This document shows, piece after piece, positions 42,051 through 54,513 of a stretch of DNA of 64,000 nucleotides (the stretch's first letter is position 1; each line of letters begins with the position of its first letter). The notes under the pieces are model-generated. The model did not search any database and was not told where the DNA came from. It was given only the letters and a program-made list of their open reading frames with translations. The stretch is from Clusia tigrina. Lineage: Eukaryota > Arthropoda > Insecta > Diptera > Clusiidae. Both the position numbers and the translations under genes were made by a program. Location: positions 163,131,863 to 163,195,862 of the forward strand of contig OV050030.1 of NCBI GenBank assembly GCA_920105625.2. The letters are read 5' to 3'.

Positions 42051-43835
42051 TTATCTTTTAATATTTAATTCTAATTTAATCTTAGGGGTAAACCTGAATG
42101 GTAAGTCAGATGGTACATATTTTTTTAGTCTTCGCGCGCTGGTATCGCTGGTTATCAGTTCTACCGCCAGGTTGTTAGGATGGACTCTAAGACGTTTGCG
42201 ATATGAGTGGCTATATTTCATGATTTCATCATTTACTTTTGGGATGTTTAGATCGCGATGAATGATGTCGTTGCTGACATACCAAGGTGCATTAGCACCC
42301 AGTCGTATGACTTTTGATTGGAATCGTTGTAGGATGTCCAGGTTTGACTTGGATGCTGATCCCCAAATTTGAATACCATAAGTCCATATGGGCTTCAGTA
42401 TTACCTTATATATCAGGACTTTATTTCCAAGTGTTAGGGCTGACCTTCGTCCAAGTAGCCAGAACAATGACCTAAGCGTTAGTCCAAGTTGTTTCCGTTT
42501 GGAGAAGATGTGACAGCGCCACGTAAGCCGCCGATCCAGGTGCACCCCAAGGTATTTTGCATGGTCTGCTTGTGGCAATTGGGAGTTACTTAGTGTCACT
42601 GGAGGGCAAGAACCTGCACGTAGGGTAAAAGTCGTTTGCACTGATTTTATTGCATTTGCTTTTATTCGCCACTGGTCTAGCCATAAGTCAATTTGGTTCA
42701 GGTTCTCCTGCAAATGCTTCGAGGCTAACACGGGGTTTTTGTTGCAGGCCATTACAACAGTATCATCTGCAAAAGTTGCGGTATAGGTGGTAACAGTCAG
42801 CGGCAGGTCAGCCGTGAATAGTGTGTAGAGCACAGGTCCCAAAACGCTCCTTTGTGGAATACCAGCTTTGATTGGATAGAGGGAAGTTACGTCGCTGTTA
42901 ACTTTGACCATGAAGAATCTGCTTTCTAAGTAGGACTTTAATATTGCAAAGTAGTGATAGGGTAAATGCATTTTCAATTTGTACAGTAACCCTTGGTGCC
43001 ACACCTTGTCGAATGCTTGGGTGATATCCAGGAATGCAGCTGAACAGTATTCTCTATTTTCTAGTGCATTCTGTGCAAATGCATATACTCCATTTATTTG
43101 TTCTATCGTAGCATGATACTTTCGGAATCCAAATTGATGGGAAGGTATAAGTTGTTTTGACTCGATGATTGGGAGGAGTCGCTTCAAAAGAAGTTTCTTA
43201 AACACTTTGGAAAGTATCGGAAGCAAGCTAATTGGTCTATATGAGGTGACCACTTCTGCCGGTTTCCCAGGTTTGGGAACAAGGATAATTTGAGCCACTT
43301 TCCATTGGCTTGGGAAGTGGTAACATCGGATAATCGCATTGAATAATTGGGCAATGAATTTATAGCCGCCATCTGGTGGCTCCTTTAGGATTCTGCTCGT
43401 AATAAGGTCATATCCCGGCGATTTTTTGTATTTTAGCGTCTTCTTGATAATTCCTCTAATTTCTTTTATTTTAAAATGCTGGATCGGAATATCCATTTGG
43501 TATGGGGCATCTAGTAATTCAGCTATTTTTATGTCTTCTTGTGGATATTTGCTTGGAAACGGCGCAAATACTTCTAACAAATGAAGAGCAAATGACTGTG
43601 CTTTTTCCTTGTCAGATCTGGTCCATCCGCCATCTTTCGTTTTAATAGGTGGCACATGTGATGTTGGTTGATTTAGTTTTTTTTTAGCTGTCCATAGAGA
43701 ATAACCTGAAGCCTGTGAAGGTGACAAGCTGCTGAGATAGCTTTGTATTTCTGAATTTTTTGTTGACCGTAGGGCGTTTTTGAGTTGCTTTGTAGCGCAA
43801 TTGAACCGGTTTTTGTCATAGGGGCTTCTGGTCAT
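42051..43835 (-). CDS. Jockey-1 RT, 594-codon open frame (right arm only)
   Basis: This uninterrupted frame covers the region between the endonuclease and RT and the whole RT: 'GYSLWTAKKKLNQP', 'SPGYDLITSRILKE', 'YRPISLLPILSKVFKKLL', 'HQFGFRKYHATIEQ', 'AFLDITQAFDKVW', 'ATFADDTVVMA' with the catalytic Asp pair, and a C-terminus 'KIKLELNIKR'. In the left arm an extra A near 24845 divides the same region. The endonuclease part upstream (43832-44766) is separated by shared lesions, so this is a long fragment of a dead ORF2 and not a complete gene. The element has no RNase H, as usual for Jockey. Confidence 0.85.
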   Translation of the reverse strand: MTRSPYDKNRFNCATKQLKNALRSTKNSEIQSYLSSLSPSQASGYSLWTAKKKLNQPTSHVPPIKTKDGGWTRSDKEKAQSFALHLLEVFAPFPSKYPQEDIKIAELLDAPYQMDIPIQHFKIKEIRGIIKKTLKYKKSPGYDLITSRILKEPPDGGYKFIAQLFNAIIRCYHFPSQWKVAQIILVPKPGKPAEVVTSYRPISLLPILSKVFKKLLLKRLLPIIESKQLIPSHQFGFRKYHATIEQINGVYAFAQNALENREYCSAAFLDITQAFDKVWHQGLLYKLKMHLPYHYFAILKSYLESRFFMVKVNSDVTSLYPIKAGIPQRSVLGPVLYTLFTADLPLTVTTYTATFADDTVVMACNKNPVLASKHLQENLNQIDLWLDQWRIKANAIKSVQTTFTLRAGSCPPVTLSNSQLPQADHAKYLGVHLDRRLTWRCHIFSKRKQLGLTLRSLFWLLGRRSALTLGNKVLIYKVILKPIWTYGIQIWGSASKSNLDILQRFQSKVIRLGANAPWYVSNDIIHRDLNIPKVNDEIMKYSHSYRKRLRVHPNNLAVELITSDTSARRLKKYVPSDLPFRFTPKIKLELNIKR

Positions 43836-44766
43836 TTGCCAAATTCGACGCAGTCTCCGCTTTTCTTTTGTTGCTCCTTTACAACCTGGCTTACATCACG
43901 ATGATTACTTATACAGCTGGGCTCCAATGTGGAAGTCCATGCAGCATGCTGAATGGCTGAGTTCAAAAGTTCTACTGCATCGTCTATATTTGTTTTGTTT
44001 TTTAAAGGAATATTGGTGACTAGAGTCTCGATAATGCTTTGTCTAAACAGCTCCCAATTTTTGCTTTTGTTGTGCAGACAGATTGTTCTTGCTCTGATCT
44101 GAACCTCACAGCTAATTGTTAGAACTATCGGTGAGTGATCTGATGACAGGTCCAGGCACGATTCCATGGAAGTGTTTGTTTTTGGTACACCTTTGGATAC
44201 AAAAAAGTCGGTAACGTCTGGAAGCTTTTTTCTGTCCATTGGCCAGTAGGTTGGCTCACCCGTTGATAGGTGGGACAGGCTGTTTTGTTGCATACCTTTA
44301 TATAGGTTACGGCCTCTAGGAGTTGTTATTCTAGGCCCCCATTGTGGATGCTTAGCATTATAATCACCCCCAGCGATGAATCTTGGGAGTTATAAAATTC
44401 TTGGAACTGTTCGCAGTTAACTGGATGGTTGGGAGGTCAATATACCGCTGCAATTGTTATGGGGCCTTTATAATCATCAATTGTTATAACCGTTGATTGT
44501 AGGTATTTCTTTTTATAACATTCGTGATCCACGTGTGCAATACTGTTGCGAATAACTACAGCAGTTCCCCCACGCGCAGTGCCAGCTGGGTGGATTGTGG
44601 AGTATAGGTCATATTGCGGAATTTTTGCGTAACTTTTTTCAGTGAAATGGGTTTCAGATATCAACATAATGTCAATATTTTTGTCCGCTAAGAAAGCTGA
44701 TATTTCATGGATATGACGATTGAGCCCATTGGCATTCCAGACTGCGATTTTTAATAATTTATTCAT
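43832..44766 (-). pseudogene. Jockey-1 endonuclease remnant, right-arm copy
   Basis: Two frames (44437-44766 and 43832-44293) contain 'KIAVWNANGLNRHI' and 'GEPTYWPMDRKKLPDVTDF' with 'SSDHSPIVLT'. The TGA after 'TIAAVY' and the following frameshift are shared with the left arm, so they predate the duplication. One T/K difference is visible in 'HNKS(T/K)NWELF'. Confidence 0.87.
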
Positions 44767-46521
44767 TTCGACATATTTGCTACGACTGTGGTTAGTAGAT
44801 TAAGTAGTGGACTCACTTGACCCATCAATGCTTTAAGCATGGTTTTTAGCTCGGTCATATCCTCATTCAGTTGAGTATTTGGATTGGTTAGGTTCGTATT
44901 GGTTTCTACCGGAGTATTGTTTCTCCATTTGCATACGACGTTGTTGTTCGTGGAGCGGATCTTTGAGGCGCTTCCTGGTTAATGTTCCTCGCTTCTCTGT
45001 TTCTGAGTGCTGGGAACGACTTTTGTTGTATAATTAGCGGGATGATTGCCTTCGCAGAGCACACATCGAACGTCTTGTGCGACGAGTTTGCGGGAACATT
45101 CGGAAGTAAGGTGGTTTCTTGTACGGTTGCAGTATCGCTTGGTGTGTCCGTAACGTTGGCATCGGACACATTGAGGAATCTCACGTTTCTTCCTAGGTGG
45201 CTCAATTTTAATTCGTGTGTTTAAAAGTGCATTACATTCGTATATGCCTTTGTTATTGCTGCATTGCTTCCGACTGATGTAAAACATAGGAAGCGGTTTT
45301 TTTGTAGTTCTTTGCCTAATATTACAAACGTAAACAACTGTATAACCCAACTCCTCAATTGCTTCTCTTATTTCGTCGATTGGGGTTGAACAGTGCATAC
45401 CCCTTAGTACTACGTTAAAGTCTCTTTCCTGCTTCAATTGTAATGCACGTATATTGTGTGCGAGAAATATATGATAAATATTATATATTATAGCGTTGCT
45501 CGGCAAGACGCCATTGAGCAAATTACTAATTTGAGCCGAAGAAAGGCTGAAGCCGAAGAAAGACTGTTTGCAAGAAAAATGCAATGTGTTGAGTTGCCAG
45601 TTGGAAACTGATTAGTTTAATTCCCGAGCAGGGTTTTTATATGGTTTATTTGAGTTACAAACTCGATAACAAATCTCGATTAATTTAATTGTTTATTTCT
45701 AATCCCTTTCGCTTAAGTCTAACTCAAATTCCACTCAATTGTAAAACAAACCAATCCACCAATGACCGCACGCCAGGATTCTAATTACACTGCACATGTC
45801 AAGTGTCATAGTGTTGCAGTGCAGCGGATGGGTGTGTCTTATGTATTGGTATGGTTTGAATGTGTAGTTTGCGTAGGTAGACTTTGTGCTACACTACGTT
45901 TGTGCGCAAAAGTGCACATGCATTACACAATTTAAAAGTATGAAACTCAGTGTTCTTTTCGGTTAGAGCCTTTGTAATGGCTGAGTATTTTTCAGACGAC
46001 TTTGGTTGTATTTTGACAACGTCTCCATTTATAACTCTGATTTCATATTCTTTCTTAGCAATTACTTCAAGTAATTCTTTTAGGGGAATTATATTACTCA
46101 CGCCTGAAACAAAAATAGGTGGAGGTTTTGGTTCTCTCCGGACGTCAGTTGTTGCATCTTGACGTGCCTCTTCTTGGTCTAGTGCAGCGAATCTATTCGA
46201 GCTGTTTAAAGAAGGTGTTCCGAGCCAGTAGTTATCCAATTTGGATTGTTTTGGAGTGGGACGCGATGTTGCGCCTGGGCTAGATCTATTCCTCTTCGAG
46301 TTTGCTTTCTGCCATATTCCAGGTGCCTCCACTCCCAATTGTGGGAGTTTAAGGCTCGTTGAATCCACCATACCAGTGATGTTTTCACCTCGATAACCTT
46401 CGCTTCTATTTTTTCCTGGTTCTACGGTACTGCACTGATCACAATCAGTATTTTTGGCGATGGTTTCCGCTTGTGGGTTAACATTATTGGAACCCCCTTT
46501 GGGGGAGCGGATAACACTCAT
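44763..46521 (-). pseudogene. Jockey-1 ORF1 (Gag), right-arm copy with solo LTR
   Basis: Gag N-terminal part from ATG 46521 to the solo LTR (45931), then the zinc-knuckle part (about 45434-44979, 'CVRCQRYGHTKRYC') to the ATGA overlap with ORF2 at 44763-44766. It has one substitution relative to the left arm in the N-terminal half (MVDSTS here, MVASTS there). Confidence 0.87.
45439..45927 (-). mobile_element. Solo LTR (489 bp) of the gypsy element
   Basis: It occupies exactly the site of the full element in the left arm, flanked by the same duplication (CAAT on the plus strand at 45435-45438 and 45928-45931). Read in element orientation it has the 5' LTR states at position 4 (A), 'cattc', 'attagaaata' and 'cattgcat', but the 3' LTR state 'atatac' near the end. 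It is therefore a recombinant of the two LTRs, with the crossover inside the roughly 118-bp identical tract between the last two markers. Confidence 0.96.
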
Positions 46522-46944
46522 ACTACTAAGTGTAGGGGGATTAAGCAAAAAAAACTTAGTGCATACACAAACCAACTATACTGAGATTTACAAAGTAATA
46601 GATTGAACTGTTTATATCAATGAGACAGCTGCTGTGAAGCATATGCTGTTGTTTTTTTAAATTTTATTTATTTGCAGGTCTCTCTTTTGGGTTAATTAAG
46701 GTAATATGTATATAAATAAAAACCTTTAATTATTAAAAAATTTTCACTTTTAGCGCCTGAGGAAGACCGTGGTTGATTACCACCAGGAATACCGACCCCT
46801 GGACCAGCAGTCAATGGGGCGGAAATCAGTACAGGTACGCACAAGTTTTAACGTTTTATTAAATAGTAATTTTTACACTTTTTAGAAAACTTCACGGAGC
46901 AACCCGACACGCGTCCGAATCACTCAACGATCGAAAATTAATAA

Positions 46945-49900
46945 AGCCTGACATGGAAACAACTTAATACTCTTCCATTTGTTTAAATAATTTAACATAT
47001 ATAAATATCTGCAAAAACTCTGTAAATCTGACAGTAATGACAGCATCTTTAAAAATTATTCAATGGAATATCAAAGGCTACAAAAACAATTATAATGAAC
47101 TAGAAATATTATTAAAAAAACATAAACCACAAATCATTACCCTACAAGAAACACACCTAAAAGACGACAAAATAATACCTACTCCCATTAACTACCAATT
47201 ATACACATCTCTACACCCACAAAATTCATTTGGCGGCGCAGCCATACTCATACATAATTCAATACAACAGAGCACAACCAACTTTCCTACAAACAATTTT
47301 GACATAGTAAATATTTTTATTTTTTCAAAACAAAAATTCCTACTTACCTCAATATACCTACCACCCACAAAATCTTTCAAAGTCAAAGATCTTCACGATC
47401 TTTTTGACAACTCACAATCACCACACTTGATCACAGGTGACTTCAATAGCTGGCACACCAGTTGGGGTTCTAATTACAACAATGCTAGAGGCAAAAAATC
47501 GATAAATTTATCACATAATCGGCACTGACTCTCCTAAACAACGGCTTCCCAACCCACTTCACAACGCATAACACTCTAACTCATATTGATCTTACACTTG
47601 CATCTCCTATCCTAGCAATAGAAACCAACTGGCAAATAGAATCCGATCTATGCGGTAGCGATCACTTTCCTATCCTCATATCCCTCTTCCCCAATCTCAC
47701 AACAATTCCAACTACAAGTAGACCTAGATTCAATTTAGGCAAAACGAATTGGGACAAATTCAGCATACTAGCTAATCACTTATCTGAAAAAAGAGCTGTT
47801 AGTATAAATATAAACAAAGAAACTGCAAATATTCAAAAAATAATAATTCAAAGCGCTAACGAATCCATTCCTCAATCTAGACCTAAGCGAAGAACAACAG
47901 TCCCCTGGTGGAACAATAAATTAGAAGACTTAAAAAAAGAAAGAAACAAACTTCGAAATAGCCTAACCAGAAACATATCACTAGATAATATCATAAAATT
48001 CAAGAAAGCAAACGCGATACTTAAGCGCGAAATAAAATTATCTAAATCAACCTCAATACTTAACTTCACCTCAAACATCAATCCTTTTACACTTTCAGGA
48101 AAAATTTGGTCAACAATTCGCACATTCTGTGGGCTTAAAACCTATACCCCAATCCATTCAATTAGCTTACCTCAACCTAACCAAAATTCGATCACAAATA
48201 TCTCCATAATAGCCAATACACTTGCAGAAACATGGCCCAAAGAAGCACACGATAATTCATTCTCTCCTACCTTCCTCTTAAACAAACAAAACTCCCTATC
48301 CAGAAGTAGGTTACCTAGTCCGAGCAAATCAGCGTTAATTATTGACGATAAAATCAATCCAATCGAACTAAACATGGCAATAAACCAACTAAAAGGCAAA
48401 ACTCGCGGAATAGATCGAATATCCTACCCAATGATTAAACACCTACCCTTTGCAGTAAAAAGTCGACTTACTGACTTATATAATAAAATATTTTCTGGTT
48501 TTATCCCTCAAATGTATAAAAATAGTCTCATTATCCCTATATCTAAACCTAACTCAGACAAAACCATGTTAACATCATATCGTCCAATCTCACTTAACTC
48601 TTGCTGCTCCAAAGTACTAGATAAAATCATTGCCAACAGACTTTGGTGGTTTGTATCAAATAACAAACTTCTCAATAGCCATCAATTAGGATTCAAAAAA
48701 GGGAAATCAATGTCTGATTTTCTGGTTTACCTTGATCATCAGATCACCCATTCCCTCTCTTACAAAAAACACATATCCCTCATCTCACTGGATTTTGCTA
48801 AAGCATTTGATAAAATTGGAGTACATGCTATTTTAGATCAACTTAACTTGTGGAAAATCGGCCCCAACATTTATAATTATATAAAAAACTATATGACAAA
48901 TAGGAACATCAAAGTAAAAATCGAATCCCAATTTTCTCAAAGCTTTTCTCTCCAAAATGGCATTCCCCAAGGTTCCCCCCTCTCCGTAATCCTATTTCTG
49001 ATAGCCTATAACAATCTAAGCAACACCTTATCACTCCACAAAGAAATTGACTTTCTCGCATTCGCTGATGACTACTTACTAATTAAAAAACTAAATAGAA
49101 ACAAAAACACCCCCACAATTTCGATCCCATCTACAACAAAATTTCGGATTGGTGCGCATATTCAGGAGCTGCATTATCGCTACAAAAATACAAGCAAATT
49201 CACATCTGTAGAAAACACAATTGCTCCTCAAACATCATATGCAACAACATAAATATAATCAAAGTTGACAATTTAAAGATACTTGGGATTACACTGAACA
49301 AAAGATATCGATGGGAAACACATATTAATCAATTAATAGACTCATTAATCAAACCACTCAATATAATCTAATGCCTTTCAAGCAAAAAATTCAACTGCAA
49401 TACAGCATCACTAATTTCAATAACAAAATCCCTCCTCTTATCTAAAATTAACTATGGTATTTACTTATTTGGGTATGCACCAAAATCAACCATAAATAAA
49501 TTAAACACTACCATAAATTCCGCTACGAGGATTGCACTAGGTGCATTCAGAACAACCCCTGTTCCCAACCTCCTGTATGAAGCTAAAATTACACCAATAT
49601 CCTTTGCCCGGGACCTTATCACCTCTAAGCTTATTAAATCAGTTATAATCAACGACCACTCCCCACTCCCAACCTTATGTGCCCAAATCCTTAAATCTAA
49701 AAAACTCCAACAAATACCATCCACAATAAATAAAGTGATGAAGACCGCCCAAAACATCGAAGTACCCATAATCACAAAAGTACACAAGAAATATTTAGTA
49801 TTTCCTAGCTGGCAACTTCCTCATAACTCAGTCAATACTGACCTACGACAACATAAAAAAAATAATACACCAAATGAAATCTATATACAGAACTTTCTTA

Positions 49901-50830
49901 AATTAAAAGCAGAGCTATACTCCTTTAAGTTTATATACACTGATGGTTCAAAGCAAAACGACCTTACAGGCTATAGTATCGTGGAAGAAAACAAAACCAT
50001 TCAAACAGCACACCTACCACATTACAGCACAAGTTTTGGAGCTGAGCTAATAGCCATTCACGAAGCGACTAAATACGCAAACACAAAGAGAACGAAAATC
50101 GCGATCTGCTCAGATTCTCTCTCAGTCTTAGACGCAACTACTAACCCAGTAAACAGCAACCATTACATAGACGATATAAAAAACATATTAATCAAGCATA
50201 AATCCACAATCAGACTCATTTGGATCCCCGGACATGTCAATATAAAAGGCAACGAATTAGCGGACAAAATTGCCTAAAATGCCACATGTGCCCCACTAAC
50301 GACTACACAAAATATATTATCATCAGACATCCTAAAATTGATAAAAACCATTCACCGGAAAAAAGCCAAAGATCTATTCCAAACTACTAATGACTGGTAC
50401 AAAAAAATTAATAAATCAAAAATACCTATCTATGAACATTTTAAAACCGTTCATAACACCAACATAAACAGACAAGACTCAATAAAACTCGTACGACTCT
50501 GACTTGGACACACAAAACTGACCAATGAATACATTATCAATAAAACAAAGAACATATGCAAATTCTGCAACCTACCCAACATGAACGTCGAACACATATT
50601 AAACAATTGTACATACTTTAACATCTACAGAAAATCACTTCTAAACATCAAACCAACAACCCTACTTAACAATCCTACCGATAAAGACTTAAAGATGCTG
50701 ATAAATTACCTTAAGTACTCTAACACCTATAAAGAAATCTAACATACGAGTATATATAAAATTAACTAGCTTAAGACCATAGATGTCATAGCTGTAAGTC
50801 TAATTGTATTAAAATTATTTTATAATTTTT
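46945..50830 (+). mobile_element. I-1, 3' portion, right-arm copy
   Basis: Mirror of 14176-18059. ORF1 resumes for a few codons to its stop just after the Jockey-1 target duplication; ORF2 starts at ATG 47037 and the 3' UTR ends near 50830 at the Maverick remnant. Confidence 0.85.
47037..50742 (+). pseudogene. I-1 ORF2, right-arm copy (endonuclease longer open than left)
   Basis: The endonuclease frame stays open to 47528, including 'HLITGDFNSWHTSWGS', because this arm lacks the left arm's frameshift near 17685. A shared frameshift near 47500 leads into a long frame through 'GSDHFPILI', the RT ('FADDYLLI' near 49057-49080) and another frameshift near 49105. A TAA near 49371, a TAA after the RNase H (50275-50277) and a TGA near 50502 complete the lesions. 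RNase H occupies 49735-50277, and the terminal CX2CX8HX4C finger is at about 50560-50615. Confidence 0.88.
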
Positions 50831-51841
50831 CTAATAATTTTTAGTGTAACGTAATTTAATTCGTTTTCTATAAATATTTAATTGTCTATCCCTTTTTCGT
50901 TTCGAAAACATTTGCTTAATATCTTTCCGTTTCTTATCATCATAATTCAAACCATTTAATTGTATATTAATTGTTCGCTCTCGCTTCACTTTTGTTGTGT
51001 TAAGTATATTCTTAGCATAACTTTTCCTTTTTACTAGTTTGTTTTCATTTAAATTACTTTCTCTTTTTACTTGCTTATTGTCCTTTCATAAGATTTCATT
51101 TTCATTTGTTTATATTTGCTTATATTGTGTTCATATCTATAGTTTATTGACATGCAACCTTTTATCGTTGGAGCTGGTGATTGGGTAGTAATTAAAGAGG
51201 GTATTATGAACAACATTCCCATTATCATCATCATTAATATCACTTTTTAGTTGCTTTTGTAATTTTGTTGTAACTTTTACCATTTAATTGGCTGTATACA
51301 TTTAATTTTCGTATATTTGGTTAAAATAATTGCCTTTTAATTTCTTTAGTTTGTTTTGATATAAATTATTTCGTTGTAATTTTTTCAGTTTGTTTTGATC
51401 CAAACTATTTTTTTGTGATTTCTGAATATTTGTTAATGAATCATTTTCCTTTGTAAAAGAAAACAACATATTATCATCATTATCATCGTCATCATCGTCA
51501 TAATTATCATCATGGACAGTCCTTGAAATATTTTCTAATTTTTCAAGACTCCAAATATTTTATTCAAAGGTTTTATTATTGGTTGAAATGTGTCTTCCAA
51601 CATATTATTTAAATAGAAATTTTTTAGTTTTCTTTTAATACTAATCTTCTTGTTATAATGTGTTTTAATAATTTATTATTTTTCTTCATGATGCTTCCTT
51701 TACTTTTTTCTACTGGCTAATGTTCCCTGTTTATCATCTGCTTTCAATCTGCTATTGATCTGCTACCGATCTGTTTTATATATGCTATCGATATGCTTTA
51801 TATTTGCTATCGATCTGCTATTGATCTGCTTTACTTATCTC

Positions 51842-52368
51842 TCATAATTGTATAAAATTATTCAATCCTTCTGTATATCGCCCTCCATTTATTAAACCAC
51901 CCTTACTTACAACAACAAAGCCATAATTAACTTTCCAATATTCACTACAAATATTCATAAATTGATTAATTGACATATCACCCATAACATACGCTTAATT
52001 AATTTCATCTTGTTGAAATATAATAATGTTATTAGCATTCTCGCGTATTAATTGTTTGCGAATGTTCGTTTATGTTTGACATTTTTAAAAGCAATCCACT
52101 TATTTAAGTCTACCCATAAAGAAATAATCTCATTGTTTATTACAAATTATATCATCGAATATTTTTATGGAGTGGAGCTGGACTTATAACTGTTTCATTT
52201 TCCGAGAAGGTGAAAAGGTTTAATCCGTTTATTGGATAATAATTCGGTTGATATAAAGATTTCGAATATACTCGTATGTAAATATTTTAGAAATGAAGAC
52301 CATTAGGATTTTTTATTAGATTAAGTATTACATTAGCCACAGTTTGATGGTCCTACAATAAGGGCAGG
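51842..52368 (-). pseudogene. Maverick packaging ATPase remnant, right-arm copy
   Basis: Same motifs as at 12626-13164, including the P-loop start 'GPSNCG' without its lysine and the C-terminal 'GRYTEGLNNF'. Twelve bases are missing near 52030 ('aacatgtaataacataataac' in the left arm is shortened here). One base next to the P-loop also differs ('ccttattgcagg' on the left, 'ccttattgtagg' here), changing the Ala before the P-loop. Confidence 0.72.
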
Positions 52369-52748
52369 TATTGAATTTGGTAAAAGTATACTATATAAAT
52401 CATTTTTTGGTTTTTCCTTTGCATACAGATATCATCAGCATTTCTTACTACAATTTTCTTAGATTGCTTTTTGAATCGGTTATTGATAACTTATATCTTT
52501 CAAATATAAATTCTCTATTAAATAGAGAAAGTATCTCATTTCGTTTTGGGAATAGATGTTGAGTATTTTACATAATAAAAATTATTATAAACAGTTAAAT
52601 ATTGGGAGGGTTTCGTAAAAAACTTTTTAAACCCATTACCTATTGAACTACATTAATCTGGTCATCACGAACGTCTAGCAAGAGAAGATAAAGGAATAAA
52701 TCCATTGGATAATAGAGCACGAAATTGCATGTTCACAATCAAAACATA

Positions 52749-53677
52749 TACGGTGGGCCAAAAGAAACCAAGGGGTGTAAAAGTTTAATAACTTTTTCGT
52801 TTATTAATTTTTTTTTATTTTTTCTTTCAGATTATATAGACAACACTTGGAGAATTTATAATGGAGAGGTTCACAACTGAACAGAAAACCAGAACAATAG
52901 AATTTTATTATTTAAACCAGAGATCAATTATTTTAAATAAAATTAAAAATTTGATTATGAGTGATGAAGGTCATTTTCATTTGAATGGCTTTGTTAATAA
53001 GCAGAACTGTAGGTTTTGGGGTTCTCAAAATCCAAGAGCCATTCATCAGCGCCAATTGCACCCCATCAGGTGTACAGTATGGTGTGGGATCACATCTGAA
53101 AATGTCATTGGGCCTTACTTCTTCGAGAATGAAGATGGAAGTGCTGTAACCGTAAATGGAGAGTGGTATCGGTTTATGATAGAAAATTTTTTACGTCCTG
53201 CTCTTGAAAACAGACCTGAGATGTGGTTTCAGCAGGATGGAGCCACTGCCCACACTGCCCGAGACACACTTTTAAGTCAAATTTTTGGAGAGCGAATAAT
53301 TTCCAGAAATTCGGAAATTATTTGGCCAGCGCGATCGCCAGATTTGACAGCACCCGATTATTTTCTTTGGGGTTATTTGAAGGAGCGAGTGTATGTGAAC
53401 AAGCCAGAGACAATCCTTGAACTCAAGGCAAACATTGTTGCAGAAATTCGAACGCTACAGCCACAAGTTTTGAAAGATGTTATGGAAAATGCTCTAAAAA
53501 GAGCCCATCAGTGCGAAGCTGAAAACGGTGGTCATTTAAGAGACATAATTTTTCATACTTAGTGTAAAAAAATGTCCCTTTTGTATATTATATAATCTGA
53601 AAGAAAAATTAAAAAAAATTAATAAACGAAAAAGTTATTAAACTTTTACACCCCTTGGTTTCTTTTGGCCCACCCTG
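52749..53677 (+). mobile_element. 929-bp mariner-like transposon, right-arm copy
   Basis: Identical boundaries: TA flanks at 52747-52748 and 53678-53679, TIRs TACGGTGGGCC... and ...GGCCCACCCTG. It carries the open frame 52861-53562. Confidence 0.9.
52861..53562 (+). CDS. Internally deleted mariner-like transposase, right-arm copy (233 aa)
   Basis: The same truncated protein as in the left arm, with a tryptophan for arginine in 'VNGEWYRFM'. The catalytic 'SDEGHF', 'QQDGATAHTA' and 'SPDLTAPDYFLWG' blocks are intact. The frame remains open in both arms although the DNA-binding region is missing, and the TIRs are intact, so it could respond to a full-length transposase supplied elsewhere. Confidence 0.8.
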   Translation: MERFTTEQKTRTIEFYYLNQRSIILNKIKNLIMSDEGHFHLNGFVNKQNCRFWGSQNPRAIHQRQLHPIRCTVWCGITSENVIGPYFFENEDGSAVTVNGEWYRFMIENFLRPALENRPEMWFQQDGATAHTARDTLLSQIFGERIISRNSEIIWPARSPDLTAPDYFLWGYLKERVYVNKPETILELKANIVAEIRTLQPQVLKDVMENALKRAHQCEAENGGHLRDIIFHT

Positions 53678-53827
53678 TAAATAAAAGAAATCACACTGAC
53701 CAAATATTGGTTGAAAAGACAGTATTTTAAGAGCACGTGCAGACGATTGGTTTGTAACAAATCATAACGAATACCATTATAGAAATAGAAATAGAAACAT
53801 ATTGATAGAATATAAATAAATTGATAT

Positions 53828-54294
53828 TGTGTTCAAAATTATACATTTTCCATTTTCATACTCTAAATCCACAAAACCAACATAAATTGGTTCATTGTAA
53901 ATAGCGCTAACTATATTCATTTGAACTGTCTTCATGGCGTCAGAAAACTTGTATATGTGAATTATTCAATTTGAAATTTTTAATGTTATTAACCGATAAC
54001 GGGAAATTTATAACAATGTTATTTTCAGGCACTATAATATAATTTGTAATGTCTTTAATTTTATATGATGAATATCTATTTGAATGGTAGGAAACTGGAT
54101 ATAAGGCTGATATTATTGCCCATTTAAAGCAATATAAATCAATATTTCAACAATAACACACGTACGAGTATGCTTTCGGCGGTAAGCATGTACTCGTATA
54201 TTGATATCCCTTAATAGGTTTATATTGGTTTATTGGCAAGATGTGATATTTCTATTATTGTCCATTCCCTATCACGTTCTTGAAATTCACAAAT
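53828..54294 (-). pseudogene. Maverick PolB remnant, right-arm copy
   Basis: Mirror of 10700-11166, with 'CFKWAIISALYPV' and 'YNEPIYVGFVDLEYENGK' on the minus strand. One small difference appears in 'NNIVLNF': this arm reads 'aacattgttataaatttccc' where the left reads 'aacattgttttaaatttccc'. Confidence 0.65.
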
Positions 54295-54513
54295 TTTTTT
54301 TTTAATAAAACATCCCTTTGATTGAAGTATATAAATGTCATTTGTTGTTGATGTTGATTACATCACAAAAATTTTTGTTTGATGTGAATTTATGCCTGTT
54401 AAATAGACCAATTTTTCTTTCATTAATATATACTTGGAGAATCATTCGCATTTATAGTAAATATTGCTATGTTTCGCTAATGCATTTCTTAACATTTCAA
54501 CCACTCCAACTTT

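Larger units (their letters stand above)
41834..46944 (-). mobile_element. Jockey-1, right-arm copy, carrying a solo LTR
   Basis: Mirror of 18060-26431 but 3.26 kb shorter, because the gypsy element is reduced to a solo LTR. It is flanked by the AGCCTGACA duplication. The poly(A) appears as a T-run at 41834-41847, and the TAA microsatellite is near 42010-42038. Confidence 0.93.
52628..53797 (+). pseudogene. PLA2-like domain remnant, right-arm copy, split by mariner-like element
   Basis: Mirror of 11197-12366. It has an additional nonsense codon directly after 'IELH' (TTA to TAA), so this copy has decayed further than the left one. Confidence 0.58.
50831..54294 (-). mobile_element. Decayed Maverick/Polinton segment, right-arm copy
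   Basis: Mirror of 10700-14175 with the same gene fragments on the opposite strands: basic frame (50831-51085), small ORF (51137-51283), acidic frame (51302-51603), the 11-bp tandem array (51732-51830), ATPase (51842-52368), PLA2-like gene split by the mariner-like element, and PolB (53828-54294). Confidence 0.75.
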
